64,000 bases of DNA, taken from contig NZ_JAUSSH010000019.1 of the NCBI RefSeq assembly GCF_030812255.1, forward strand, positions 1 through 64,000, given 5' to 3'. Below are positions 43,896 to 52,134 of this stretch, in pieces. The translations under genes were made by a program, and so were the position numbers. The DNA comes from Paeniglutamicibacter psychrophenolicus. Its GTDB lineage: Bacteria; Actinomycetota; Actinomycetes; Actinomycetales; Micrococcaceae. The notes beneath the pieces are model-generated. The model worked only from the letters and a program-made list of their open reading frames with translations. It did not search any database and was not told the DNA's origin. Every line of letters starts with the position of its first letter. The first letter of the stretch is position 1.

Positions 43896-45011
43896 TTACA
43901 GCTTAGTGGTTTCGTCGACGTCAGGATCGCTTTTCGTCTTGGACGACTTGGCCACATTGCCTTCTTGCACTTCGTCGTCTTCAGGATCGTGCGGTGCTTC
44001 CTCCGGGTAACCGTTGGGGTTCCCGGATTGCCACCGCCACATGTCCTCGACCATTTGCTCGAGGCCACGTTCCGCCTTCCAGCCAATTTCCTCGCGGGCC
44101 AACGTCGGATCGGCGTAGCTGGCGGCAACGTCCCCTGGACGGCGGTCGACAATCTCGTACGGAATATCCCGCTCGGAGGTCCGGGCAAAGGCCTGGATGA
44201 CCTCCAGCACGGAGGACCCGTTGCCGGTACCCAGGTTCCACGCGTGCAACCCGCCGTGATCCTGCAGGTACTCCAGCGCGGCCAGGTGGCCGGCGCCCAG
44301 GTCCACAACGTGGATGTAGTCGCGCACGCCGGTGCCGTCGGGGGTCGGATAGTCTCCGCCGAACACGCTCACCTTCTCCCTGATCCCCACCGCAACCTGG
44401 GCGATGTATGGCATGAGGTTGTTGGGGATTCCCTGCGGGTCCTCACCGATTCGTCCCGATTCGTGAGAACCAACCGGGTTGAAATAGCGCAACTTGGCAA
44501 TAGACCACCGTGGATCGGAGGCAGCAAGGTCATCAAGCATGTACTCGATGTGAAGCTTGGTGCGTCCATAGGGATTGGTGGCGGACAGCGCAGTTGATTC
44601 GTTGATCGGCAGTTCAACTGTCTCGCCGTACACGGTTGCCGAGGAGCTGAAGACCAGTGTCCGGACATCGTTGGCGTCCATGGCTTCGAGCAGGTTCAAG
44701 GTGCCGGTGACGTTGTTGCGGTAGTACACCAGCGGCTTCGATACTGACTCTCCGACTGCCTTGAGTCCTGCGAAGTGGATGACCGCCTCGGGCCTGGCCA
44801 CGTCAAAAACGTCCCGAAGACGGCGTTCGTCCAGCAGGTCGCCGATGTGCAGCTGCGCGTCGTGGCCGGTGAGTTCCGCAACACGACGCAATGCCTCGGG
44901 TGATGAGTTGCTCAGATTGTCATAGACATGGACCTCGTGCCCTTCTCCCAGAAGAAGCAACACTGTGTGGGATCCGATGTAGCCGGCGCCGCCGGTGACC
45001 AAAATGCGCAT
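43896..45011 (-). CDS. galE: UDP-glucose 4-epimerase
   Basis: GalE interconverts UDP-glucose and UDP-galactose. The 371-residue SDR protein begins MRILVTGGAGYIGSHTVLLL with the NAD-binding GxxGxxG. It contains VFSSSATVYG and NPYGRTKLHIEYML, giving the Ser-Tyr-Lys catalytic set (YGRTK). DYIHVVDLGAGHLAAL is typical of GalE. A polar, charged tail of about 40 residues extends past the usual end. The ATG at 45011 follows GAGAGG; the ATG at 45020 has no ribosome site. It can supply galactose for surface polymers. Confidence 0.94.
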   Translation of the reverse strand: MRILVTGGAGYIGSHTVLLLLGEGHEVHVYDNLSNSSPEALRRVAELTGHDAQLHIGDLLDERRLRDVFDVARPEAVIHFAGLKAVGESVSKPLVYYRNNVTGTLNLLEAMDANDVRTLVFSSSATVYGETVELPINESTALSATNPYGRTKLHIEYMLDDLAASDPRWSIAKLRYFNPVGSHESGRIGEDPQGIPNNLMPYIAQVAVGIREKVSVFGGDYPTPDGTGVRDYIHVVDLGAGHLAALEYLQDHGGLHAWNLGTGNGSSVLEVIQAFARTSERDIPYEIVDRRPGDVAASYADPTLAREEIGWKAERGLEQMVEDMWRWQSGNPNGYPEEAPHDPEDDEVQEGNVAKSSKTKSDPDVDETTKL

Positions 45012-45058
45012 GCCTCTCATTCTATGAAACTTTGAGCCGTATTTGGGTCACATGAGCC

Positions 45059-45093
45059 GAAAGGGTGGGATTCGTTTCGAATCCCACCCTTTC
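45059..45093 (-). terminator. Terminator of ilvE
   Basis: A perfect 16-bp stem (45059-45074 with 45078-45093) with a 3-nt loop lies 14 bp past the ilvE stop and before galE. The stem is very stable although the U-run is short. Confidence 0.8.
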
Positions 45094-45106
45094 AAATGTC
45101 TTGCGA

Positions 45107-46201
45107 TTACGCGAGCTGTTCGAGCCAGCCGTGGCGGTCTTCGATAGCGCCGGTCTGGATGCCGAGCAATTCAGTACGCAATGCCATCGTCACTGCACCG
45201 GCGGGAGCCTCGGGATCACCGATGTGCTCCTCGCCGTTCTTCAACACACCGATCGGTGTGATGACAGCAGCCGTTCCGCAGGCAAAGACTTCCTCGATGT
45301 CCCCGTTGGCGATTCCCTCGCGCCACTCGCCGAGGGTGATCGTGCGTTCTTCAACCTCTAGGCCGCGGTCCTTGGCCAGCTGGATGATCGAGGAGCGCGT
45401 GACGCCTTCCAGGATGGTTCCGGTCAGTCGTGGCGTGACTAACTTGCCGCCCTTCATGACGAAGAAGACATTCATGCCGCCCAGCTCTTCCACTGCCTCG
45501 TCATTAAATGGATCCAGGAACAACACCTGCTTGCAACCATTCTCCTCGGCTTCAAGCTGGGCAATCAGGGATGCGGCGTAGTTGCCTCCGCACTTGGCAG
45601 CTCCCGTGCCGCCTCGACCGGCGCGGGCGTAGTTGTGGGATACCCAGATGCCCACCGGCTTCAATTCGCCGCCGAAGTAGTTACCAGCAGGGGATGCAAT
45701 AACACGGTAGGAAACCTGGCGAGCCGCACGAACACCCAGGAAGGCCTCGGTGGCGATCATGAACGGTCGGAGGTACAGAGCCTCACCGTCTCCCGAGGGG
45801 ACCCACTGGATATCGGCCTTGACCAAGCGACGCAACGACTCGACGAAGACTTCTTCATCCAGCTTGGGGAGAGCCAATCGTTCGGCCGAACGGTTGAGCC
45901 GGGCGGCGTTTGCATGCGGACGGAACGTCCAGATGCTTCCATCTGCGTGACGGTATGCCTTCAGTCCTTCAAAGATCTCTTGGCCGTAGTGCAGGACCGA
46001 TGCCGCTGGGTCCATGGCGATGGGACCGTAGGGTTCAATGCGTGCATTGCTCCAGGTACCGTCCTTGCCTTCTTCGTTGGCTGCCCAGTCGATGACAGTC
46101 GTGTGATCGGTAAAGAAATCCCCGAAACCCGGGTTGGCCAGGATATCGGCACGTTCCTGATCGCTTTTACGGTGTGTTGAGAGAACTTCGGTGAATTCCA
46201 T
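45107..46201 (-). CDS. ilvE: Branched-chain amino acid aminotransferase
   Basis: IlvE performs the last step of valine, leucine and isoleucine synthesis. The 364-residue fold type IV enzyme shows VLHYGQEIFEGLKAYRHADG near residue 71, RLNRSAERLALP, and GGTGAAKCGGNYAASL near residue 196, with the cofactor-binding lysine. VFACGTAAVITPIG near residue 308 binds the cofactor phosphate. It lies 99 bp downstream of leuB on the same strand, grouping two leucine-pathway steps. A stable hairpin lies between the two genes. Confidence 0.95.
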   Translation of the reverse strand: MEFTEVLSTHRKSDQERADILANPGFGDFFTDHTTVIDWAANEEGKDGTWSNARIEPYGPIAMDPAASVLHYGQEIFEGLKAYRHADGSIWTFRPHANAARLNRSAERLALPKLDEEVFVESLRRLVKADIQWVPSGDGEALYLRPFMIATEAFLGVRAARQVSYRVIASPAGNYFGGELKPVGIWVSHNYARAGRGGTGAAKCGGNYAASLIAQLEAEENGCKQVLFLDPFNDEAVEELGGMNVFFVMKGGKLVTPRLTGTILEGVTRSSIIQLAKDRGLEVEERTITLGEWREGIANGDIEEVFACGTAAVITPIGVLKNGEEHIGDPEAPAGAVTMALRTELLGIQTGAIEDRHGWLEQLA

Positions 46202-46236
46202 GATGCCGTCAGGCTTCCTCTTCGACAGGGTGTTGC

Positions 46237-46264
46237 GGTGGCAAGCCCATAAGGGCTTGCCACC
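46237..46264 (-). promoter_or_regulatory. 12-bp perfect hairpin between leuB and ilvE
   Basis: GGTGGCAAGCCC at 46237-46248 pairs with 46253-46264 around a 4-nt loop, 36 bp before the ilvE start. There is no U-run after it in the leftward direction, so it may be a processing site or partial terminator separating leuB from ilvE. Confidence 0.5.
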
Positions 46265-46300
46265 CTAAGAATTGGTTCCTAAGTGAACCTACGCTCCAGC

Positions 46301-47359
46301 TTAAGCCAGTGCAGCAAGGATTGCATCGCCAATCTCGGCCGTGGTGCGCGGGTCGGTCATTTCATCACGTGATGCAATGTCGCTTTCCACGGCTTCTTCC
46401 ACTCGGCGGGCGGCTTCCGACAGGCCAACATGGTCAAGCAAGAGAGCAGCCGAAAGGATCGCCGCCGTAGGGTCGGCCTTCTGCTGGCCAGCAATGTCCG
46501 GCGCCGAACCATGCACCGGTTCAAACATCGAGGGTGCGGTGCGGTCCATATTGATGTTTCCCGAAGCGGCCAGGCCAATGCCGCCGGTGATCGCGCCGGC
46601 CTGGTCGGTGAGGATGTCACCGAAGAGGTTGTCGGTGACAATGACATCGAAGCGCGAGGGGTTAGTGGTCATGAAGATCGTTGCGGCATCCACGTGCAGG
46701 TAATCGTGGGTGACGTTCGGGAATTCCTGAGCGACTGCTTCGACGGTGCGGCGCCACAAGTGACCGGCGTAGACCAGGACGTTGTGCTTGTGGACCAAAG
46801 TGACGTGCTTGCGCGTACGTTCACTGGCACGGCGGAATGCGTCACGCACGACGCGCTCGACACCGTGTGCGGTGTTGATGGACACCTCTGTGGCAATTTC
46901 ATGGGGCGTGCCGGCACGAAGCACGCCGCCGTTGCCCACATAGGGGCCTTCGGTTCCTTCGCGAACAACGATGAAGTCGATTTCGCCGGGTTCGGCCAAC
47001 GGGCTCGGGACGCCGGGGTACAGCTTGGACGGACGCAGGTTCACAAAGTGGTCCAGACTGAAGCGCAGCTTGAGCAGCAGTTCGCGTTCAATCAAGCCGG
47101 AAGGAATGCGGGTATCCCCCGGTGCCGCACCAACGGCACCAAATAAGATGGCGTCATGGGTGCGCAGCGCGACGAGGGTTTCCTCGGGCAGGGTCTCCCC
47201 CGTTTCGAGCCAATGTTCGGCACCGAGCTTGTAGTCGGTCAGCACCAGTTGCACGTTGGTGCTCTCAATGGCCTTCTTCAGGACCTTCACGGCCTCGGCA
47301 ATAACTTCTGGACCAATGCCATCGCCTGGAATGACGGCAATATTCAAGGATTCGCTCAT
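46301..47359 (-). CDS. leuB: 3-isopropylmalate dehydrogenase
   Basis: LeuB oxidises and decarboxylates 3-isopropylmalate. The 352-residue protein opens [20 protein letters not shown] and shows [20 protein letters not shown] with substrate-binding arginines near residue 95. [15 protein letters not shown] follows near residue 128, and [17 protein letters not shown] supplies the metal-binding aspartates near residue 245. A candidate LtbR-type operator lies 23 bp upstream of the start. It diverges from a two-component system. Confidence 0.95.
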   Translation of the reverse strand: MSESLNIAVIPGDGIGPEVIAEAVKVLKKAIESTNVQLVLTDYKLGAEHWLETGETLPEETLVALRTHDAILFGAVGAAPGDTRIPSGLIERELLLKLRFSLDHFVNLRPSKLYPGVPSPLAEPGEIDFIVVREGTEGPYVGNGGVLRAGTPHEIATEVSINTAHGVERVVRDAFRRASERTRKHVTLVHKHNVLVYAGHLWRRTVEAVAQEFPNVTHDYLHVDAATIFMTTNPSRFDVIVTDNLFGDILTDQAGAITGGIGLAASGNINMDRTAPSMFEPVHGSAPDIAGQQKADPTAAILSAALLLDHVGLSEAARRVEEAVESDIASRDEMTDPRTTAEIGDAILAALA

Positions 47360-47381
47360 GACACATGAGTTTATCGACTTG

Positions 47382-47393
47382 TATCACTATGTG
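47382..47393 (-). promoter_or_regulatory. Candidate LtbR-type operator upstream of leuB
   Basis: On the reverse strand the sequence reads CACATAGTGATA, an 11 of 12 match to CA(T/C)ATAGTGAGA, and it resembles the leuC-upstream site. It lies 23 bp before the leuB start, where a bound repressor could block transcription. Confidence 0.6.
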
Positions 47394-47529
47394 AGCAACC
47401 TGTCTCAGAATATGAACAATTCGTGGCTGGACAGAGCCAAATCTCATGCCGAGGCATGAGGCACGCCCGGCGTTTGCCCCGTAGGCTTTAGGACGAAACT
47501 AACCCCTCCAGTTGCCAACGCAGGATCCG

Positions 47530-48717
47530 ATGACGCCACACCGCACCATAGACAAGTGGATTCGCGAGAATCCAAACAAGGTTGACCTCATCTTTGGCCT
47601 CGGAATCTGGCTCGTCTTCGGATTCCTTGCCGGCATCATGCTTGGCGTTTCAGGCAACGGTTGGACGATGTTCGTCTTGGGTTCGTTGCAGACGCTTCCG
47701 CTCATCTGGCGGCGAAGGCGACCCGCGCCGGCCGCCGGAATCATCGTCATCGCGCATCTGATCCAGGTCGTGGTCACAAGCGAATTGTTGCCTTCCCAGA
47801 TTGCCGTGCCGATTACGGTCTATACATTGGCGGCTTTCGGCAAACGGTGGGAATCCTTCGCCGGGCTGGCAGCGGGATTCGTTGGAGCTCTGCTGGCCAG
47901 TGTACGGGTAGGCGTCTGGGCCGGCGGCAATTCGCTTGAAGGAATGGTTCTGAACTTCATTGGCCTAGGACTCGTGGTTCTGGTTGCCTGGACATTTGGA
48001 GATTTGGCCCGGACTCGGCGGCTTACGCTGCAAACACTCGAAGACCGCGCCCGGAGGCTCGAGACCGAGCGGGAGCAGGAACGTGCGCTGGCTGCCGCCG
48101 ATGAACGCAACCACATTGCGCGGGAAATGCACGACATTGTTGCCCACTCCTTGTCCGTGATCATCGCGCAATCCGATGGTGCACGCTACGCGAGTGAACA
48201 CAACCCGGAGATTGCTAGGGAAACCCTTGCCACGATTGCCCAGACCGGACGAAGCTCCCTCCAGGAGATGCGCAGACTGCTGGGTGTGCTGCGCGGTGGC
48301 GATGAGGCCTCCACGAGGCCACTTCCTACACTTGCGGATGTACCCGAGCTGTTGGAAACCACACGCAAAAGCGGCCTGGAGATAAGCTACACGCCAGAAG
48401 GAACGGCCCGGCGCTCGCTGCCTGCGGGCGCGGAGCTCACAGCCTACAGGGTACTGCAGGAGGCACTGACCAATGTCTTGAAACATGCCGGACCTGCAAC
48501 CACGGCAAAAGTAAGCCTCACCTGGAACAGCAAAGGACTGCAGCTGGCAATTTCTGACAACGGCCGCGGAGCCGGAGCTCTCGGCACATCGGACGTTGGG
48601 CAAGGATTGCTGGGCATGGCCGAACGGGTCGCCCTCTACGATGGCCGTGTTCGGGCAGAGCCCAAGGCCGGTGGCGGATTCCACGTTGACGTATTCATCC
48701 CCTACACCGAGGACTAG
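47530..48717 (+). CDS. Two-component sensor histidine kinase (NarL/DesK type)
   Basis: A 395-residue membrane sensor kinase. Four hydrophobic segments span about residues 20-145, with almost no extracytoplasmic domain. A short coiled coil, RRLTLQTLEDRARRLETERE, leads to the HisKA_3 phosphoacceptor block DERNHIAREMHDIVAHSLSV, with its histidine near residue 205. The ATPase domain shows LQEALTNVLKHAG (N box), LAISDNGRGAG (G1) and GQGLLGMAERVALYDG (G2). The ATG at 47530 follows AGGA; a TTG at 47512 lacks a ribosome site. It pairs with the response regulator starting 5 bp downstream. The signal is unknown, but this topology is common in envelope-stress sensors. Confidence 0.9.
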   Translation: MTPHRTIDKWIRENPNKVDLIFGLGIWLVFGFLAGIMLGVSGNGWTMFVLGSLQTLPLIWRRRRPAPAAGIIVIAHLIQVVVTSELLPSQIAVPITVYTLAAFGKRWESFAGLAAGFVGALLASVRVGVWAGGNSLEGMVLNFIGLGLVVLVAWTFGDLARTRRLTLQTLEDRARRLETEREQERALAAADERNHIAREMHDIVAHSLSVIIAQSDGARYASEHNPEIARETLATIAQTGRSSLQEMRRLLGVLRGGDEASTRPLPTLADVPELLETTRKSGLEISYTPEGTARRSLPAGAELTAYRVLQEALTNVLKHAGPATTAKVSLTWNSKGLQLAISDNGRGAGALGTSDVGQGLLGMAERVALYDGRVRAEPKAGGGFHVDVFIPYTED

Positions 48718-48722
48718 AAATC

Positions 48723-49412
48723 TTGCCCAAAGAAAACCCCATACGGGTTGCACTCGTCGATGACCAGCTATTGGTTCGAAGTGGCTTCCGGATGCTGATC
48801 AACTCCCAAACAGATCTGGAAGTCGTTGCAGAGGCATCCAACGGCCGTGAAGCCATCGCCTCACCGGCTCTGGCTGGCGCCGACGTCATCCTCATGGACG
48901 TGCGCATGCCCGAGATGAACGGGATAGAGGCCACGGAATATTTGCTTCGAAAGCAGGCCAAGGAAGCCCCGGGGCCCAAGGTCATAGTGCTGACAACGTT
49001 TGACCTTGACGAGTACGCGCTTTCAGCCATCCAGGCTGGCGCCAGCGGATTCCTTCTCAAGGACGCTCCTCCGGAAGAGCTCCTGGAGTCGATTCGCACG
49101 GTCTACCGCGGAGATGCAGTCATTGCGCCCTCAACAACACGCAGACTCCTGGACCATGTGGCCCCCATGCTGCGGCGGTCGACGCTCCCGGGCAGCGCGC
49201 ACGTCAAGGCCGTGGAATCATTGACCCCGCGTGAACGCGAGGTCTTTGGGCTCATAGCCAATGGTAAATCCAATCCGGAGATTGCCGCGGAACTTTTCTT
49301 GTCGGAGGCAACGGTCAAGACACATGTGGGGCATATCTTGGCCAAGCTGAATGCCAGGGATCGTGTCCAAGCCGTTGTGATCGCCTACGAAACCGGGATC
49401 GTAACCCCCTGA
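48723..49412 (+). CDS. Response regulator, NarL/FixJ family
   Basis: A 229-residue DNA-binding response regulator. The receiver domain shows VALVDDQLLVRSGFRML and the phosphoacceptor aspartate in VILMDVRMPEMNGIEA near residue 58; the switch threonine and lysine lie in VLTTFD and GFLLKDAPPEELL. The LuxR-type output domain reads LTPREREVFGLIANGKSNPEIAAELFLSEATVKTHV near residue 165. Translation begins at TTG 48723, 5 bp after the kinase gene. It is the partner of that kinase. Targets are not evident, although the wecBC cluster begins convergently next door. Confidence 0.92.
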   Translation: MPKENPIRVALVDDQLLVRSGFRMLINSQTDLEVVAEASNGREAIASPALAGADVILMDVRMPEMNGIEATEYLLRKQAKEAPGPKVIVLTTFDLDEYALSAIQAGASGFLLKDAPPEELLESIRTVYRGDAVIAPSTTRRLLDHVAPMLRRSTLPGSAHVKAVESLTPREREVFGLIANGKSNPEIAAELFLSEATVKTHVGHILAKLNARDRVQAVVIAYETGIVTP

Positions 49413-49480
49413 TTAGGCGCAACATTCCGTCTAGCTCGTTCAGTTCAACCCGTGCTACGTGTCACAAGCAAGTGCCGTGG

Positions 49481-49536
49481 AACGCCAGAAGGCTTGGTCC
49501 ACAACCCCCAAGTTGTGGACCAAGCCTTCTGGCGTT
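49481..49536. terminator. Strong bidirectional terminator
   Basis: A perfect 25-bp inverted repeat (49481-49505 with 49512-49536, 6-nt loop) lies between the convergent response regulator and wecB genes. It can terminate both transcripts. Confidence 0.85.
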
Positions 49537-49544
49537 TCGCCTAA

Positions 49545-50729
49545 TTACATGCTTGCCGCGTTCACCAGGCTCGCCTCGGAAGTCAGGTTGGAGTCAAAAT
49601 CTTCCATCCGGGTGCCCACGCCTAGCAGTTCCGCAATGGCGGCAACCGTGCGGATAGCCGCCTTGCCGTCGCCATACGGGTTTGCTGCCAAAGCCATCTG
49701 CGCGTAGGCAGCGGCGTCGTTGAGCAGCAGTTCCACGGATTCAAAGATCTTCTCTTCATCCGTGCCAATCAGCTTCACGGTACCGGCAACCACCGCCTCG
49801 GGACGCTCGGTGTTTTCCCGCATCACGAGCACGGGCTTGGCCAGGCTCGGGGCTTCTTCCTGCACCCCTCCCGAGTCGGTCAACACGATGTTCGCCGCGG
49901 CGATGAGTCGGGTGAACTCACCATAAGCGAGCGGCTCCGTCAAGGTAATGTTTGAACGACCCTCAATCTCGGGAAGCAAAGCCTCACGAACGGCGGGGTT
50001 GCGGTGCAGCGGAAGGATGAATTCAACATCCGGCTCGACCGCGGAGAGGCGAGCCAAAGCACGACCAATCCCCCGCATGGGTTCGCCCTGGTTTTCCCGA
50101 CGGTGTGTCGTGACCAGGACGATCTTTCGGCCGGAAGCAACGAGTTCTTCCAGCTTGGGGTCGCTGAAAGGGATGTTCTTTTCGACAACCGTGAACAACG
50201 CGTCGATGACCGTGTTGCCGGTGACGGAGATGGTCTTCGGATCGATGGTTTCGTTGATCAGGTTCAGCTGGCTCAAGCTGGTGGGAGCCAAATGGAGACT
50301 GGCGATCTGCGACGTCATCTTGCGGTTCGCTTCCTCCGGGAACGGAGAGAAGATGTCGTAACTACGCAGTCCGGCCTCGGCGTGGATCACCGGGATGCCC
50401 CGGTAGAATGCCGCGATTGCACCGGCCGTGGACGTGGTGGTGTCACCTTGGACAACTACTGCGTCGGGCTTCTCCTTCTCAAAGATCTCATCCAATCCGT
50501 TGATGGTCTTGGTGAGCAATGAGTTGAGTGTCTGACGTGGCTGAATGACGTCGAGGTCATAGTCAGGGGTGATGTCGAAAAGTTCGTTCACCTGATCGAG
50601 CATTTCGCGGTGCTGGCCCGTGACGGTCACCACGCAATCGAAAAGCTCTGAGTCCTTGAGGGCCTTGACAATTGGTGCCACCTTGATGGCTTCCGGCCGC
50701 GTGCCGTAAATCGGCATAATCTTCTTCAC
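49545..50729 (-). CDS. wecB: UDP-N-acetylglucosamine 2-epimerase (non-hydrolysing)
   Basis: WecB converts UDP-GlcNAc to UDP-ManNAc. The 394-residue protein starts KIMPIYGTRPEAIKVAPIVKAL and shows VTGQHREMLDQV near residue 37, VVQGDTTTSTAGAIAAFYRG near 93, and HAEAGLRSYDIFSPFPEEANR near 117. VLTDSGGVQEEAPSL near residue 285 is the UDP-binding block. It uses a GTG start at 50729 with AGG upstream. It lies 54 bp downstream of wecC, giving a two-step route to UDP-ManNAcA. This sugar acid is a known component of Micrococcus teichuronic acid. Confidence 0.95.
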   Translation of the reverse strand: MKKIMPIYGTRPEAIKVAPIVKALKDSELFDCVVTVTGQHREMLDQVNELFDITPDYDLDVIQPRQTLNSLLTKTINGLDEIFEKEKPDAVVVQGDTTTSTAGAIAAFYRGIPVIHAEAGLRSYDIFSPFPEEANRKMTSQIASLHLAPTSLSQLNLINETIDPKTISVTGNTVIDALFTVVEKNIPFSDPKLEELVASGRKIVLVTTHRRENQGEPMRGIGRALARLSAVEPDVEFILPLHRNPAVREALLPEIEGRSNITLTEPLAYGEFTRLIAAANIVLTDSGGVQEEAPSLAKPVLVMRENTERPEAVVAGTVKLIGTDEEKIFESVELLLNDAAAYAQMALAANPYGDGKAAIRTVAAIAELLGVGTRMEDFDSNLTSEASLVNAASM

Positions 50730-50783
50730 GATTACCTATCCGTTGGGGCGAATGATGATGTGGATGCGAGTGCCTCGATCAGC

Positions 50784-52016
50784 TTAGCGCCAAAGTCCGC
50801 GGGTATCGATGATGTCCTTGCCCGCTAAAGCGGTGGCCGGAACAGTCTTGAACTGGTCGTGGTCAACCAGAACGACAACGGTGGAGGAGCTTTCCAGTCC
50901 TTCCTCGGTGGTTGCCAAACGGACGTTTTCGATGCCCACCAGTGCCTTCGGCATTTCTTCGATGTGCGGTTCAACAAGGAGGAATTCGACGCCCGGGGCC
51001 TTGTCGGCCAAGGAACGGGCGATCGCAATCGACGGGGATTCACGCAGGTCGTCAATGTTGGCCTTGAAGGCAAGACCCAAGACGGCAACCTTGCCGTTGA
51101 ACCCTTCTGCCTTCGTGGACTCGATGACCTTGTCGACCACCCAGGCCGGCTTCGCGTCATTGGTTTCGCGAGCCTGCCGGATCAGCTTGGATTCCTCGGG
51201 AGCCGCGGCAACGATGAACCATGGATCGACGGCAATGCAGTGTCCACCGACGCCGGGACCAGGCTGGAGGATGTTGACACGCGGGTGGTGGTTGGCCAAC
51301 TCGATGAGCTCCCACACATTGATCCCGATCTTGTCGGAGATCACGGACAGCTCATTGGCGAACGCAATGTTGACGTCGCGGTAGGAGTTCTCCACCAGCT
51401 TTGCCATTTCTGCGGTGGTTGCATCGGTGAGAAGGATCTCTGCCTCGCAGAAGACGCTGTAAAGTTCCTTGGCCATCTGGGCAGCCTCGGGAGTGATGCC
51501 GCCGACGATGCGGTCGTTGGTGACAAGCTCTTCCATGACGCGACCTGGAAGCACGCGCTCCGGGCAGTGTGCAATGTGCAGGCTCGAGGAATCCAGGTCC
51601 GGGCGCGCTGCCAACAAACGGTCTGCCATGTGCTGGGTGGCGCCTGGAGGGGACGTCGACTCGAGGATGACCAGTTCGTTGCCGCGAAGCTGCGGGGCAA
51701 TCTTGTCGACTGCTGCCTCGATGTAGGACAGGTCAGCGCTGTGGTCGCCGTTGAACGGCGTCGGTACTGCAACGATGTAGGCGTCGGCGCTAGGAGTGTC
51801 GAAGCTTGCGCTCAGGGTGCCGTTTGCCACTGCGGCGGCAACGAAGTCTCCGAGTGCGGGTTCGACGAACGGCACTTCGCCGCGGTTTACCGCGTCGACC
51901 GTACGCGGGGTGACGTCCACGCCCTTGACGATGATGCCCTTGGAGGCAAGGATTGCTGCCGTTGGCAGTCCGATGTAGCCAAGTCCGACTACGGCCACTT
52001 CTTTAATGCTCGTCAC
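50784..52016 (-). CDS. wecC: UDP-N-acetyl-D-mannosamine dehydrogenase
   Basis: WecC oxidises UDP-ManNAc to UDP-ManNAcA. The 410-residue UDP-sugar dehydrogenase shows the Rossmann block EVAVVGLGYIGLPTAAIL near residue 6. ESTSPPGATQHMAD follows near residue 123, KLVENSYRDVNIAFANE near 206, and GPGVGGHCIAVDPWF near 255 with the catalytic cysteine. The VDPWF ending is typical of the WecC branch rather than UDP-glucose dehydrogenases. I chose the GTG at 52016, preceded by AAGGGG; the longer frame to 52079 has no homology in its first 21 residues. It precedes wecB and follows a large glycosyltransferase gene. Confidence 0.92.
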   Translation of the reverse strand: MTSIKEVAVVGLGYIGLPTAAILASKGIIVKGVDVTPRTVDAVNRGEVPFVEPALGDFVAAAVANGTLSASFDTPSADAYIVAVPTPFNGDHSADLSYIEAAVDKIAPQLRGNELVILESTSPPGATQHMADRLLAARPDLDSSSLHIAHCPERVLPGRVMEELVTNDRIVGGITPEAAQMAKELYSVFCEAEILLTDATTAEMAKLVENSYRDVNIAFANELSVISDKIGINVWELIELANHHPRVNILQPGPGVGGHCIAVDPWFIVAAAPEESKLIRQARETNDAKPAWVVDKVIESTKAEGFNGKVAVLGLAFKANIDDLRESPSIAIARSLADKAPGVEFLLVEPHIEEMPKALVGIENVRLATTEEGLESSSTVVVLVDHDQFKTVPATALAGKDIIDTRGLWR

Positions 52017-52134
52017 TATGACGTTTCCCCTTGGATCGAGTGGGAGCACCGAGGCGTGCAGATAACTCGCCAGAGGCACTGAAATTCAGGAGGCTTCGAT
52101 TTGGAGCCTCGTCCAGAATACTTCATTCATCCAT

